This document shows positions 1 through 8,648 of a stretch of 64,000 nt of DNA, piece by piece (positions within the stretch are counted from its first letter, which is position 1; every line of letters begins with the position of its first letter). A program made the translations under genes and the position numbers. Source of the stretch: Salaquimonas sp041736675. GTDB taxonomy: Bacteria; Pseudomonadota; Alphaproteobacteria; Rhizobiales; Rhizobiaceae. The notes beneath the pieces were generated by a model, which ran no database searches, was not told the DNA's origin, and saw nothing but the letters and a program-made list of their open reading frames with translations. Location of the stretch: the NCBI GenBank assembly GCA_041736675.1, contig JBGSTD010000058.1, positions 62,001-126,000 on the forward strand. Direction: 5' to 3'.

Positions 1-2
1 AG

Positions 3-830
3 GCTCTTGCCCTCAAGAAACACCGTGACGAGTGCGGATTGTTCCTTGCCGAAGGGCTAAAACTCGTGACTGATGCGCTTGAGAGCGGCTGGAAAATCAA
101 TCAGCTTGTTTATGCCAGGAACATGGCGGGCCAGCCTGCCCTTCAGCAGGTCGCGGCAAGATGCCGTGCAGGCGGTGCTGACATCCTTGAAGTCAATGAA
201 AAGGTGCTGGCTGCAATATCCCGCCGGGATAATCCGCAAACAGTCCTGGGTGTTTTTCATCAGGCTTGGCGAAGCATTGGCGAACTGGCGCAACTGGTGA
301 AAAAACCGGGTGATGTTCTGCTGGCGCTCGATCGGGTGCGCGATCCGGGAAACCTTGGCACAATTGTGCGCACCGCTGATGCCGCAGGGATCAAGGGCCT
401 GATCCTGATCGGTGATACCACAGATCCGTATTCCATAGAGGCAACAAGGGCAACAATGGGTTCCATCTTCCATATTCCCATGGCCCGATTGAGCGAGAGT
501 GAATTTCTTCAATGGCGAACGACATTCAAGGGACGTGTTGCCGGAACACATCTTGAGGGCGCTGTTGATTATCGTTCCCTCGATTGGCAAGCATCGCCGA
601 CCCTGTTGCTTATGGGCAATGAGCAGCAGGGACTCACGGATGCCCTTGCGCAATGTTGCGACGATGTCGTGATTATCCCGATGGCAGGCGAAGCCGATTC
701 GCTCAATCTGGCGATTGCAACCGGCATCATGCTGTTTGAGATAAGAAGCGGGAATCTCACCATGCAGACCCATTCCAAGGCGATATCATTTGAGCGGACA
801 AAAGAAGTGTCGACGAGAGGGCCGTCATAA
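3..830 (+). CDS. SpoU/TrmH-family RNA 2'-O-methyltransferase (5' end outside window)
   Basis: SPOUT-fold enzyme that methylates the 2'-hydroxyl of a ribose in rRNA or tRNA using S-adenosylmethionine. The frame is open from base 3 and reads through the conserved opening KKHR-ECGLFLAEGLKLV, so the real start lies before the window and the internal TTG at 39 is not the start. All three SpoU motifs are present: the asparagine/arginine motif RDPGNLGTIVRTADAAG, LLMGNEQQGLT, and the C-terminal IPMAGEADSLNLAIA that forms the cofactor-binding knot. The N-terminal part resembles the L30e-like substrate-binding domain of RlmB/TrmH proteins. The exact target nucleotide cannot be told from sequence. The stop codon overlaps the lspA start by one base, so the two are probably co-translated. 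Confidence 0.88.
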   Translation, partial: ALALKKHRDECGLFLAEGLKLVTDALESGWKINQLVYARNMAGQPALQQVAARCRAGGADILEVNEKVLAAISRRDNPQTVLGVFHQAWRSIGELAQLVKKPGDVLLALDRVRDPGNLGTIVRTADAAGIKGLILIGDTTDPYSIEATRATMGSIFHIPMARLSESEFLQWRTTFKGRVAGTHLEGAVDYRSLDWQASPTLLLMGNEQQGLTDALAQCCDDVVIIPMAGEADSLNLAIATGIMLFEIRSGNLTMQTHSKAISFERTKEVSTRGPS

Positions 831-1306
831 TGAAGCGGCGCACAGCAGGGTTGTTGTCGGCATTGTGCATCAGCGTTGATCTGGTCGTGAAGAACTGGGT
901 AGAAAACGCATTGCCTTTCGAGGTTCCTGTTCCCGTCATGCCATTCCTTTCCTTTTATCGTACCTGGAATGAAGGAATTGCATTTTCGTTTCTGTCATCC
1001 CTTAACGACTGGGTACTTGTTGCCGTAACGGTCGCGATAATTCTCTTTCTGCTTTGGCTTTGGCGCCAAACCCCGAAGAGCAGGTGGCTGTCGCAGATTG
1101 GCTTTGCTCTGGTTTTTGGTGGTGCGATAGGCAATCTGGTTGACAGGGCATTTTTGGGCCACGTAATCGATTTTATCATGGTTCATACTCAAACCTGGTC
1201 TTTTGCCATTTTCAATCTTGCTGACAGCTTTATATCTGTTGGTGCCGCAGCCATCGTTCTGGACGAAATACTGACCGGTATTCGCCAGCGAAAATCAAAA
1301 ACCTGA
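830..1306 (+). CDS. lspA: Lipoprotein signal peptidase (signal peptidase II)
   Basis: Inner-membrane aspartyl protease that removes the signal peptide from diacylglyceryl-modified prolipoproteins. The 158-residue product has the usual length and four hydrophobic segments. Family motifs are in order: D17 in SVDLVVKNW, WNEGIAFSF (46-54), GNLVDR (101-106), and the catalytic aspartates in HVIDFI (D114) and FNLADS (D132). Its ATG overlaps the stop of the upstream methyltransferase (TAATG). A GC-rich inverted repeat, GGCCGG/CCGGCC (1307-1324), follows the stop but lacks a T-run, so it is at best a weak or Rho-assisted transcription end before the next gene. A likely client, the L,D-transpeptidase lipoprotein at 11461, is also in this window. 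Confidence 0.95.
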   Translation: MKRRTAGLLSALCISVDLVVKNWVENALPFEVPVPVMPFLSFYRTWNEGIAFSFLSSLNDWVLVAVTVAIILFLLWLWRQTPKSRWLSQIGFALVFGGAIGNLVDRAFLGHVIDFIMVHTQTWSFAIFNLADSFISVGAAAIVLDEILTGIRQRKSKT

Positions 1307-1346
1307 GGCCGGAGTTTCCCGGCCTTGAAAAGGAGGAGTTGTAACA

Positions 1347-2342
1347 GTGACGGATACGTTCAGGGCCATTCTCGTTTCGCGCAATGAGGAAAAAAGACAA
1401 AGTGTCGATGTTGTCAATCTGACAGACAATGATCTGATGGAGGGCGATGTCATTGTCGAGGTTGAGGCAACAACGATCAATTACAAGGATGGCCTTGCGA
1501 TTACAGGCAAAAGCCCGGTTGTCAGACGCTGGCCCATGGTGCCGGGCATTGACCTTGCAGGAACTGTTCTTTCCAGCGAAAGCCCAACTTTCAAAAAAGG
1601 CGACAAGGTCCTGCTGAACGGTTTTGGCGTTGGAGAAACCCATTGGGGAGCCTATGCCGGACATGCAAGGCTTTCTGCCGACTGGCTTATTCCGATGCCC
1701 AAGGGGATGACCCCGATCCAGGCAATGGGAGTTGGCACTGCAGGCTATACGGCGATGCTGTGCGTTATGGCACTGGAAAAAGCCGGAATAAATCCTTCGT
1801 CCGGCCCCATTGTGGTAACCGGCGCCAATGGCGGCGTCGGCACGGTCGCAATCGCGATCCTGTCCAAACTCGGTTACCATGTCATTGCATCGACGGGCAG
1901 ACCGCAGGAGGCCGATTTTCTTGTTGGCCTCGGTGCCAGCGAAATCATTGACCGCAACGAACTGTCCGAACCCGGCAAACCGCTTGGCAAAGAGCGTTGG
2001 GCCGGGGGGATTGACGCCGTCGGCAGCACCACTCTTGCCAATGTTCTCGCGCAGACCAGTTACGGCGGCGCAGTTGCTGCCTGTGGATTGGCACAGGGAT
2101 TTGATCTGCCAGCCACGGTAATGCCGTTTATCCTTCGCGGTGTATCGCTGCTGGGTATCGACTCAGTCATGCAGCCGAAGGAAAAGAGAATTGAAGCGTG
2201 GTCCCGCATTGGGAAGGACTTGCCGATAGAGAAGCTTGAGGCACTCACCACCAATATTACCTTTGATGAAATAGTTCCAACCGCGTCAGACCTTATTGAG
2301 GGTAAAATCCGTGGTCGCGTTGTCGTCAACATGAAGGAATAA
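1347..2342 (+). CDS. acuI: Acryloyl-CoA reductase-type zinc-free MDR oxidoreductase (AcuI/YhdH family)
   Basis: NADPH-dependent medium-chain reductase of the AcuI/YhdH group, which reduces acryloyl-CoA to propionyl-CoA. In marine bacteria this detoxifies acrylate arising from DMSP or 3-hydroxypropionate metabolism. The 331 residues show the group's N-terminal signature NYKDGLAITGKSPVVRRWPM, the Rossmann motif VTGANGGVG near residues 159-167, and the C-terminal EGKIRGRVVV. The GTG at 1347 is chosen because an excellent ribosome site (AAGGAGGAG, 1329-1337) lies just upstream. No DMSP lyase or CoA-transferase gene is adjacent, so the physiological source of the substrate is open. The family assignment is firm; the precise substrate is by homology only. 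Confidence 0.85.
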   Translation: MTDTFRAILVSRNEEKRQSVDVVNLTDNDLMEGDVIVEVEATTINYKDGLAITGKSPVVRRWPMVPGIDLAGTVLSSESPTFKKGDKVLLNGFGVGETHWGAYAGHARLSADWLIPMPKGMTPIQAMGVGTAGYTAMLCVMALEKAGINPSSGPIVVTGANGGVGTVAIAILSKLGYHVIASTGRPQEADFLVGLGASEIIDRNELSEPGKPLGKERWAGGIDAVGSTTLANVLAQTSYGGAVAACGLAQGFDLPATVMPFILRGVSLLGIDSVMQPKEKRIEAWSRIGKDLPIEKLEALTTNITFDEIVPTASDLIEGKIRGRVVVNMKE

Positions 2343-2436
2343 AACGTCCGATAATCACATTACCGTGTTTTGCCATGAAGGCGCAGAAGCACTATTCCAA
2401 CACAACATCAAATGGGTTGAACAACCGGAGAATACC

Positions 2437-3645
2437 ATGAAAACTTACCTGATTCCCACAGCGGTCATTGCGCTGTTTGCCCAACCGGTTTTTGCAGCTG
2501 ACTTGAGCGACTGGAAGAAAGTCGAAGAGACCGCCCGCGGTCAGACTGTCTATTTCAATGCTTGGGGAGGTGCACAGAATATCAATGACTATATTCGTTG
2601 GGCTGGTGACCAGGTAAAGGAAAAATACGGCGTAACCGTCAATCACACCAAGCTCGATGACACCGCCAACGCCGTTTCGGCCGTGGTCGCAGCAAAGGCG
2701 GCAGGCGTCAATGTAGGGGGCGAAATTGATCTCATCTGGATCAACGGGGAAAATTTCGCCAACATGAAAAAGCAGGGCCTGCTGATGGAGGCTGGCTGGG
2801 TCCAGAAGTTGCCGAACTGGCAGTTTGTCGACTGGAAAAACAAGCCAACAATTCTCACCGATTTCACAGAGCCAACCGACGGGCAGGAGGCTCCCTGGGG
2901 AATGGCCAAAATGGTATTCTTCCATGATACCGCTCGAAATATCGAGATGCCTGACTCTTTCCTGCAATTGGTCGAATGGACCGAAAAAAACCCGGGCAGG
3001 TTTACCTATCCGTCCCCGCCGGACTTTATCGGGTCATCCTTTCTCAAACAGGCCTTGATCGAGACCGTTGCCGACAAATCTGTCTTGCAAAAGCCGGTAG
3101 ATGAAGCAAGTTTCGACAAAACTGTAGAACCGTTTTTTGCAGCGTTGGACCGGATGCAGAAAAATCTCTGGAGAAACGGCAATACTTTCCCGAAAAACAA
3201 GGAAGCGTTGCGTCAGCTTCTGGCCGACAACGAGGTGGATATTGCATTCGCATTTTCCCCGGCAGAAGCCTCCAATGCCATAGCAAACAACGAATTGCCT
3301 GATACTGTTCGTTCCTTCGTCTTTTCCGGCGGAACACTGGGAAATACACATTTTGTGGCAATCCCTTACAATGCTGCAGCCAAGGAAGGCGCGCTGGTAT
3401 TTGCCAACTTCCTGATGTCGCCGGAGGCGCAGTTGCATAAACAGGATCCGAAAGTCTGGGGTGATCCAACCGTACTGGATACAACGAGCCTCGACAACGA
3501 ATATCAGGAAAAGTTCGACAGTCTCGATCTGGGTGTTGCGACGTTGAAACCTTCTGAACTGGGTCCAAGCTACAATGAGCCTCATGCAAGCTGGATGGAG
3601 CGTCTGGAAAAGGAATGGGCACGCCGGTACGGGGTTGCAAACTAG
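2437..3645 (+). CDS. ynjB: YnjB-type ABC transporter periplasmic substrate-binding protein
   Basis: Solute-binding protein of a YnjBCD-type importer; the ligand of this family is not established. The start is the ATG at 2437, because it opens a clean Sec signal peptide (MKTYLIPTAVIALFAQPVFA, cleaved before ADLSDW); an earlier in-frame start would place 24 charged residues before it. The mature protein has the extracellular solute-binding fold typical of iron, sulfate and polyamine binders, with the family pattern VYFNAWGGAQNINDYIRW near the N-terminus. It is followed by a terminator-like hairpin (3665-3694) and then the permease and ATPase genes, the usual arrangement for making more binding protein than membrane components. 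Confidence 0.82.
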   Translation: MKTYLIPTAVIALFAQPVFAADLSDWKKVEETARGQTVYFNAWGGAQNINDYIRWAGDQVKEKYGVTVNHTKLDDTANAVSAVVAAKAAGVNVGGEIDLIWINGENFANMKKQGLLMEAGWVQKLPNWQFVDWKNKPTILTDFTEPTDGQEAPWGMAKMVFFHDTARNIEMPDSFLQLVEWTEKNPGRFTYPSPPDFIGSSFLKQALIETVADKSVLQKPVDEASFDKTVEPFFAALDRMQKNLWRNGNTFPKNKEALRQLLADNEVDIAFAFSPAEASNAIANNELPDTVRSFVFSGGTLGNTHFVAIPYNAAAKEGALVFANFLMSPEAQLHKQDPKVWGDPTVLDTTSLDNEYQEKFDSLDLGVATLKPSELGPSYNEPHASWMERLEKEWARRYGVAN

Positions 3646-3664
3646 ATACTCCTCGTACAAATGG

Positions 3665-3694
3665 AATGGGCCGGTTTGCGGCCCGTTTCTTTTT
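3665..3694 (+). terminator. Intercistronic terminator-like hairpin between ynjB and ynjC
   Basis: A GGGCCG/CGGCCC stem (3668-3673 with 3679-3684), extended by A-T and G-U pairs, closes a GTTTG loop and is followed by TTTCTTTTT. This matches an intrinsic terminator. Its place inside an apparent operon suggests partial termination that lowers permease and ATPase expression relative to the binding protein. Confidence 0.7.
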
Positions 3695-3769
3695 GTGGAA
3701 TTGTCGTGACCAGTCCTGATTTTTTCGGGCAAGCAAACATGTCTGCCGATTTACGGGGAACCCGGTCTG

Positions 3770-5449
3770 ATGCTGCGCTATGCGCCTTCTTTTGCAGTTA
3801 TTGTCCTTCTGGGCCCCATTCTTTGTGGTCTTCTCGCAACGCTTTTGCCAGCTTTTGGATACTTTCCAGTTCTCGGTGGCAATGATTTCACGCTCGGACA
3901 TTTTGAAAGGTTTTTCAATGAACCCGGTATATGGAGATCGATCCGGGTCAGCCTGGCAACAGGTCTTGTTACCACCGGCATCTCGCTGGCTCTTGTATTG
4001 GCTTTCTTTGCCGCCTGGTCACGAACCCGTTTGTTTTCTCAAGTCCAGCATTTCATATCGCCTCTTTTGTCGATCCCCCACGCAGCGGCGGCTTTTGGAC
4101 TTGCCTTCATGATTGCGCCATCGGGCTGGATCATGCGTTTGATCTCGCCTGAACTGACCGGTTTTACCCGGGCACCCGACTGGCATATCCTCAACGATCC
4201 TTTCGGATTTTCCATGATGGCCGGATTGATCATCAAGGAAGTGCCATTTCTGTTTCTGGTCGCACTTTCATCCATGGCGCAGGTGAGGGCGGCAGATTAC
4301 AGCAAGATCAGCACCAGCCTTGGTTATGGCCGCATCGCAGGTTTTGTATATACAACCTGGCCGCTGATCTATCGGCAGATTCGCCTCGCGGTCTTTGCCG
4401 TCATAGCTTATGCGACCTCAGTGGTTGATGTTGCATTGATCCTTGGCCCCACCAATCCTGCCCCCCTCGCCGTGCGCCTTGTTGACTGGATGAATGATAC
4501 CGATCTGACTATGCGCTTCCTGGCGTCTGCCGGTGCCGTCATCCAGTTTGCACTGACTGCAAGCGGATTGCTGATCTGGATGCTTGTGGAAAAAATTTGC
4601 GGGTTCGTCTTTCGCCTTCAGGTGCCAAGAGGAGACCGGTTTCAGACTGACAAGGGCGTGCGGATTGCAAGTGGCGCACTGATGGTCTCGATAGCATTGC
4701 TGGTCACCCTCGGTCTCGTGATATTGGGATTGTGGTCAATTGCCGGCTACTGGAGTTTCCCCGATGCTCTGCCAAGAGGATTTTCGTTGAAGATCTGGGA
4801 ACGGCAACTGACAAGCGTGGAAAGGCCGTTTCAAATCACCCTGATCCTCGGAACAGTCACAACCTTTCTCGCGGTAGCCATTACACTCGCCTGTCTTGAA
4901 CGCGAGGTGCGAATCAGAAACACAGGCGGCAGCAGGGCACTGAGCCTTTTGTATCTGCCGCTGATTATTCCCCAGCCCGCATTTTTGTTTGGTTTGCAAA
5001 TGTTGTTTTTGGCAATGGGATACAATACCAGCTTTGCAGCCCTTGTTCTTGTCCATCTGGTTTTTGTTCTACCATATGTCTTCCTGTCATTGTCTGATCC
5101 ATGGCGGGCATTCGACAACCGCTATGCCTTGTCGGCTCTCTCCATGGGAGTTGGCAGGAACAGGATTTTCTGGTCTGTACGCTTACCGATGCTACTCAGA
5201 TCTGTGCAGGTGGCTGCCGCGATCGGCTTTGCCGTTTCCATCGGGCAGTATCTGCCAACAGTATTGATCGGCGCAGGACGTTGGCCGACACTGACAACCG
5301 AGGCGGTGGCCCTTGCTTCCGGCGGTGATCGAAGGGTGATTGGCGTCTATGCATTTCTTCAAATGGCACTTCCGTTTATCGGTTTTTTACTCGCGGCACT
5401 TGTTCCCGCATTGTTGTTTGCCAACAGACGCAGCATGAGGGTCAACTGA
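3770..5449 (+). CDS. ynjC: YnjC-type ABC transporter permease (two fused permease domains)
   Basis: Membrane component of the YnjBCD importer. The 559 residues hold two consecutive BPD_transp_1-like halves of about six membrane segments each, so one polypeptide forms the whole translocation pore. The EAA-type coupling motif is recognisable in the first half (around KISTSLGYGRIAGFVYTTWP) and again in the second half (around ALSMGVGRNRIFWSVRLP). The ATG at 3770 is the first in-frame start giving a membrane N-terminus; no strong ribosome site precedes it, so the start is uncertain by a few codons. The stop overlaps the ATPase start (TGATG at 5447-5451), indicating translational coupling. Confidence 0.83.
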   Translation: MLRYAPSFAVIVLLGPILCGLLATLLPAFGYFPVLGGNDFTLGHFERFFNEPGIWRSIRVSLATGLVTTGISLALVLAFFAAWSRTRLFSQVQHFISPLLSIPHAAAAFGLAFMIAPSGWIMRLISPELTGFTRAPDWHILNDPFGFSMMAGLIIKEVPFLFLVALSSMAQVRAADYSKISTSLGYGRIAGFVYTTWPLIYRQIRLAVFAVIAYATSVVDVALILGPTNPAPLAVRLVDWMNDTDLTMRFLASAGAVIQFALTASGLLIWMLVEKICGFVFRLQVPRGDRFQTDKGVRIASGALMVSIALLVTLGLVILGLWSIAGYWSFPDALPRGFSLKIWERQLTSVERPFQITLILGTVTTFLAVAITLACLEREVRIRNTGGSRALSLLYLPLIIPQPAFLFGLQMLFLAMGYNTSFAALVLVHLVFVLPYVFLSLSDPWRAFDNRYALSALSMGVGRNRIFWSVRLPMLLRSVQVAAAIGFAVSIGQYLPTVLIGAGRWPTLTTEAVALASGGDRRVIGVYAFLQMALPFIGFLLAALVPALLFANRRSMRVN

Positions 5450-6111
5450 TGAAACGCCTGGCATCAAATACGGCAAACAGTTTACGCCTTGAAAATGTAT
5501 CCGTCAGCCTCGGGCAGAAGAAGCTGCTCTCACTTGATGTGGAAATTCTGCCGGGTAAAACACTTGCCGTGATGGGACCGTCGGGTTCAGGAAAATCCAG
5601 TCTTCTTGCCTATATCGCCGGATTTCTTGATCCCGCTTTCACTGCGGCCGGAAATATCTATCTCGCTGGTGACTTGTTGAATGAAATACCGTCCGAGAAA
5701 CGCAGGATCGGAATGCTGTTTCAGGATGCCATGCTGTTTCCCCATATGTCTGTTTTTCAGAACCTTGCCTTTGCCATCCCCAAAAGTTCAGCATCCTCTC
5801 GATATGAAAGACGTCAATTGGTTGAGCAGGCGCTGGTTCAGGCAGAACTGCCAGGGATGGCAGATCGTGATCCGGCAACACTTTCCGGGGGGCAAAAGGC
5901 GCGCGTCGCCCTGATGCGGGTTATGCTTGCCGAGCCGTGCGCGCTTTTGCTTGACGAACCGTTTTCGAAACTTGACACCGAACTGAGAAACCAGATCCGG
6001 TATTTCGTTTTTGCCGAGGCGGCAAAGCGTAATCTGCCGGTATTGCTGGTTACACATGACAAGGAGGATGCGGTGGCTGCAGGCGGTGACATTATAACCC
6101 TGGTGGGTTAA
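5449..6111 (+). CDS. ynjD: YnjD-type ABC transporter ATP-binding protein
   Basis: Cytoplasmic ATPase that powers the YnjBCD importer. The 220-residue protein is a single nucleotide-binding domain with Walker A GPSGSGKSS (near residue 43), Q-loop MLFQDAMLFPHMSV, signature LSGGQKAR, Walker B ALLLDEPFSKLD with an intact D-loop, and switch histidine LLVTHDKEDA. It is short, without the C-terminal TOBE domain seen in related ferric or spermidine importers, as is usual for YnjD. The ATG overlaps the ynjC stop, and its own TAA is followed immediately by the hrpB ATG, so hrpB may be read from the same transcript. The transported compound is unknown. Confidence 0.88.
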   Translation: MKRLASNTANSLRLENVSVSLGQKKLLSLDVEILPGKTLAVMGPSGSGKSSLLAYIAGFLDPAFTAAGNIYLAGDLLNEIPSEKRRIGMLFQDAMLFPHMSVFQNLAFAIPKSSASSRYERRQLVEQALVQAELPGMADRDPATLSGGQKARVALMRVMLAEPCALLLDEPFSKLDTELRNQIRYFVFAEAAKRNLPVLLVTHDKEDAVAAGGDIITLVG

Positions 6112-8643
6112 ATGGGTCGCATGATCCAGCCATATTTGAACCGCGCTTTGCCGCAACTGCCAATTGATGATTGCCTGCCTGGCCTGGTTACAGCTTTGGC
6201 CGAAAACCATGCCGCAGTTCTGGTGGCGGCGCCCGGCGCAGGAAAGACGAGTCGTGTACCGCTGGTTCTGCTTGATCAGGATTGGCTCAAAGGCAACAAG
6301 ATCATCGTCCTTGAACCGCGCCGTCTTGCGGCTCGCTCGGCAGCTGCGCACATGGCAAGACTTCTTGGTGAAGAGGTCGGTCAAACAGTGGGTTACCGTG
6401 TCAGACTGGATACCAGGACCAGCACTGCAACCAGGATTGAATTTGTTACTGAAGGCGTTTTCAGCCGCATGATCCTCGCTGATCCGGAGCTCAAGGGAAT
6501 TGGAGCTGTCATCTTCGACGAATTCCATGAGCGCAGTCTTGATGGGGATATGGGGCTGGCACTGGTTCTGGAATCGTTCGAAGCCCTGCGCCCCGATTTG
6601 CGTCTGCTTGTCATGTCTGCAACCATAGACGGCGCAAAGGTGGCTTCGTTGTTGCAAGAGGCATCTGATTCGATGGGCTGCCGCCAGATAAAAACAATTG
6701 AAAGCGTCGGGCGCAGTTATCCGGTTTCAATTCAATATCAAAGTGGAAAGCCCGATGAGCGGTTGGAAGAGATGATGGCGAGAACCATCAGGGCAGCATT
6801 GCAGCAATATGAAGGAAGCCTGCTGTGCTTTCTCCCCGGCCAGGCGGAAATTCGCAGGGTAACCGGTCTGCTGCAATCTCTCCCCTCAAATGTATCTGTA
6901 TTTCCCTTGTACGGGGCACTTGACCCAACTGACCAGGCATCTGCCATTGCACCTTCACCAGCGAACTGCCGCAAGATCGTACTCGCCACATCCATTGCTG
7001 AAACGTCCATCACCATTGATGGTGTGACAGTTGTCATTGACAGTGGGATTTCCCGTGTCCCGCGCTATGAGCCAGATACCGGCCTAACCCGTCTCGTCTC
7101 TGTCAGGGCATCAAAGGCATCAATTGACCAGCGTGCGGGACGGGCGGGCAGAACAGCGCCGGGAACCGCTATCCGTCTTTGGCATGAAGGCCAGACAGGG
7201 TCGCTGCCGGATTATGAGAGACCAGAAATTCTTGAGGCGGATTTATGCGCGCTTGCTCTGGACCTTGTTCAATGGGGCGTGAAAGATCCCTCGCAACTGA
7301 AATGGCTTGATCTGCCTCCAAGACAGGCATGGAAAGAGGCTGTTGATCTGCTGCGCCAGTTTGATGCTGTAACGGATGATCTTTCCCTCACCGAACATGG
7401 ACAGGCCTTGTGCGCTTTACCTTTGCCGCCGCGTCTTGCCCGTATGGTTGTCCGAGCCAAGGATCATGATATGGCCTTCGATGCTGCCTTTCTCGCCGTT
7501 CTTGTCAACGAACGTGGGCTTGGCGGCCCCTCGACAGATATTGTCAGCCGATTCGATAATGCGTTGCGAGAAAAATCCGACCGCTCACGCAAGGCGCAAA
7601 ATCTCGCCCGCCAAATTTCTGGAAAAGTTGCAGCGCTGCACAATGCGGCTACCCTTTCCATTGGGGCAATCCTATCCTTTGCCTGGCCCGAACGGATAGC
7701 CCAAAGAATGTCAGTACAGGCCGACGGGAGCTCAATTTTTCTTCTGGCCAATGGTCGCCGCGCGAAAGTCGATGGTCTTTCAAGCCTTGCAAAAGAAGAA
7801 TATCTGGTGATCAGCGATCTGCAAGGCAGCGCCGGCTCTGCCCGTATTCTTGCTGCCGCTGCAATCTCCCTTGATGAAATATCAAGCCTGCACCGCAATA
7901 CTATCCGTTCTGAGCGGCTGGTAATTTTTGACCGTCAATCCGCCCGCTTCAGGGTCAGGAAGCAGCAACGCTTTGGTGCAATCGAATTGTCGGCGGGCTA
8001 TGATACACCGCAAGCATCCGACGATCTTGCAGCAAAGGTGATGGAGCAATTGCGCGAGGACGGTCTTGATCGCCTGACGATTTCCAAGGAGGTCCGAGCC
8101 TTCATCTGCCGGGCACAGTTCCTTCACCTGTTGTATCCCGATGAAGTGGGGAATTTTTCCGAGCCTGCGCTTTTGGCTGATCTTGAAGAATGGTTGCTTC
8201 CAATGGCAGAAAATGTCCGTGGCTTCAGTGATCTGACCTCGGAAAAAATCATGCAGGGTTTGCAACTGCGTCTGGGGTATGAAAACCAGCAAAGACTTGA
8301 GCGCCTTGTTCCGCGGTCTTTCCAGCTTCCCAGTGGTTCAATTCATGCATTGCACTACGAAGGGGACAAGGTCATTCTGCGTGCCCGGGTTCAGGAGTTT
8401 TTTGGCATGAAAATTCACCCTGCGATTTTGAATGGCAAAGTGCCTCTGACGCTGGAGTTTTTGTCACCGGCAATGCGACCGATTCAAAAAACAGAGGATA
8501 TTGCCAGATTTTGGCATGGCAGCTGGGGTGATGTACGCAAGGATTTGCGCGGCCGCTACCCCAAGCATTTCTGGCCCGAGGATGGCGCAACTGCGATGGC
8601 AACATCAACGGTCAAATCAAAAATGACCAATAGCAAGGAATAG
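6112..8643 (+). CDS. hrpB: ATP-dependent RNA helicase HrpB
   Basis: Superfamily 2 DEAH-box helicase. The 843-residue product carries Walker A APGAGKTSRVP (near residue 44), motif Ib region LEPRRLAARSAA, the DEAH-type box DEFHERSLDGD, motif III MSATIDG, motif V ATSIAETSITIDGV and motif VI DQRAGRAGRTAPG, followed by the HA2-type helical region and the C-terminal HrpB domain ending in the family pattern LRGRYPKHFWPEDP-like (here LRGRYPKHFWPEDG). Length matches the family. In other bacteria HrpB is dispensable and its RNA substrate is poorly defined. The ATG follows the ynjD stop with no spacer, and five bases separate its stop from regB. Confidence 0.93.
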   Translation: MGRMIQPYLNRALPQLPIDDCLPGLVTALAENHAAVLVAAPGAGKTSRVPLVLLDQDWLKGNKIIVLEPRRLAARSAAAHMARLLGEEVGQTVGYRVRLDTRTSTATRIEFVTEGVFSRMILADPELKGIGAVIFDEFHERSLDGDMGLALVLESFEALRPDLRLLVMSATIDGAKVASLLQEASDSMGCRQIKTIESVGRSYPVSIQYQSGKPDERLEEMMARTIRAALQQYEGSLLCFLPGQAEIRRVTGLLQSLPSNVSVFPLYGALDPTDQASAIAPSPANCRKIVLATSIAETSITIDGVTVVIDSGISRVPRYEPDTGLTRLVSVRASKASIDQRAGRAGRTAPGTAIRLWHEGQTGSLPDYERPEILEADLCALALDLVQWGVKDPSQLKWLDLPPRQAWKEAVDLLRQFDAVTDDLSLTEHGQALCALPLPPRLARMVVRAKDHDMAFDAAFLAVLVNERGLGGPSTDIVSRFDNALREKSDRSRKAQNLARQISGKVAALHNAATLSIGAILSFAWPERIAQRMSVQADGSSIFLLANGRRAKVDGLSSLAKEEYLVISDLQGSAGSARILAAAAISLDEISSLHRNTIRSERLVIFDRQSARFRVRKQQRFGAIELSAGYDTPQASDDLAAKVMEQLREDGLDRLTISKEVRAFICRAQFLHLLYPDEVGNFSEPALLADLEEWLLPMAENVRGFSDLTSEKIMQGLQLRLGYENQQRLERLVPRSFQLPSGSIHALHYEGDKVILRARVQEFFGMKIHPAILNGKVPLTLEFLSPAMRPIQKTEDIARFWHGSWGDVRKDLRGRYPKHFWPEDGATAMATSTVKSKMTNSKE

Positions 8644-8648
8644 ACTTC

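Noticed and set aside
57..773. Minus-strand open frame (238 codons) opposite the rRNA methyltransferase
   Set aside because: Cysteine-rich nonsense composition and complete overlap with a gene carrying all SpoU motifs.
1307..1324. GGCCGG/CCGGCC hairpin after lspA considered as a terminator
   Set aside because: No T-run follows, and it sits directly against the strong ribosome site of the next gene.
3044..3901. Long minus-strand open frame (285 codons) opposite ynjB/ynjC
   Set aside because: No domain pattern, basic and arginine/serine/proline-rich composition, and it lies antisense to two well-supported genes and across a terminator.
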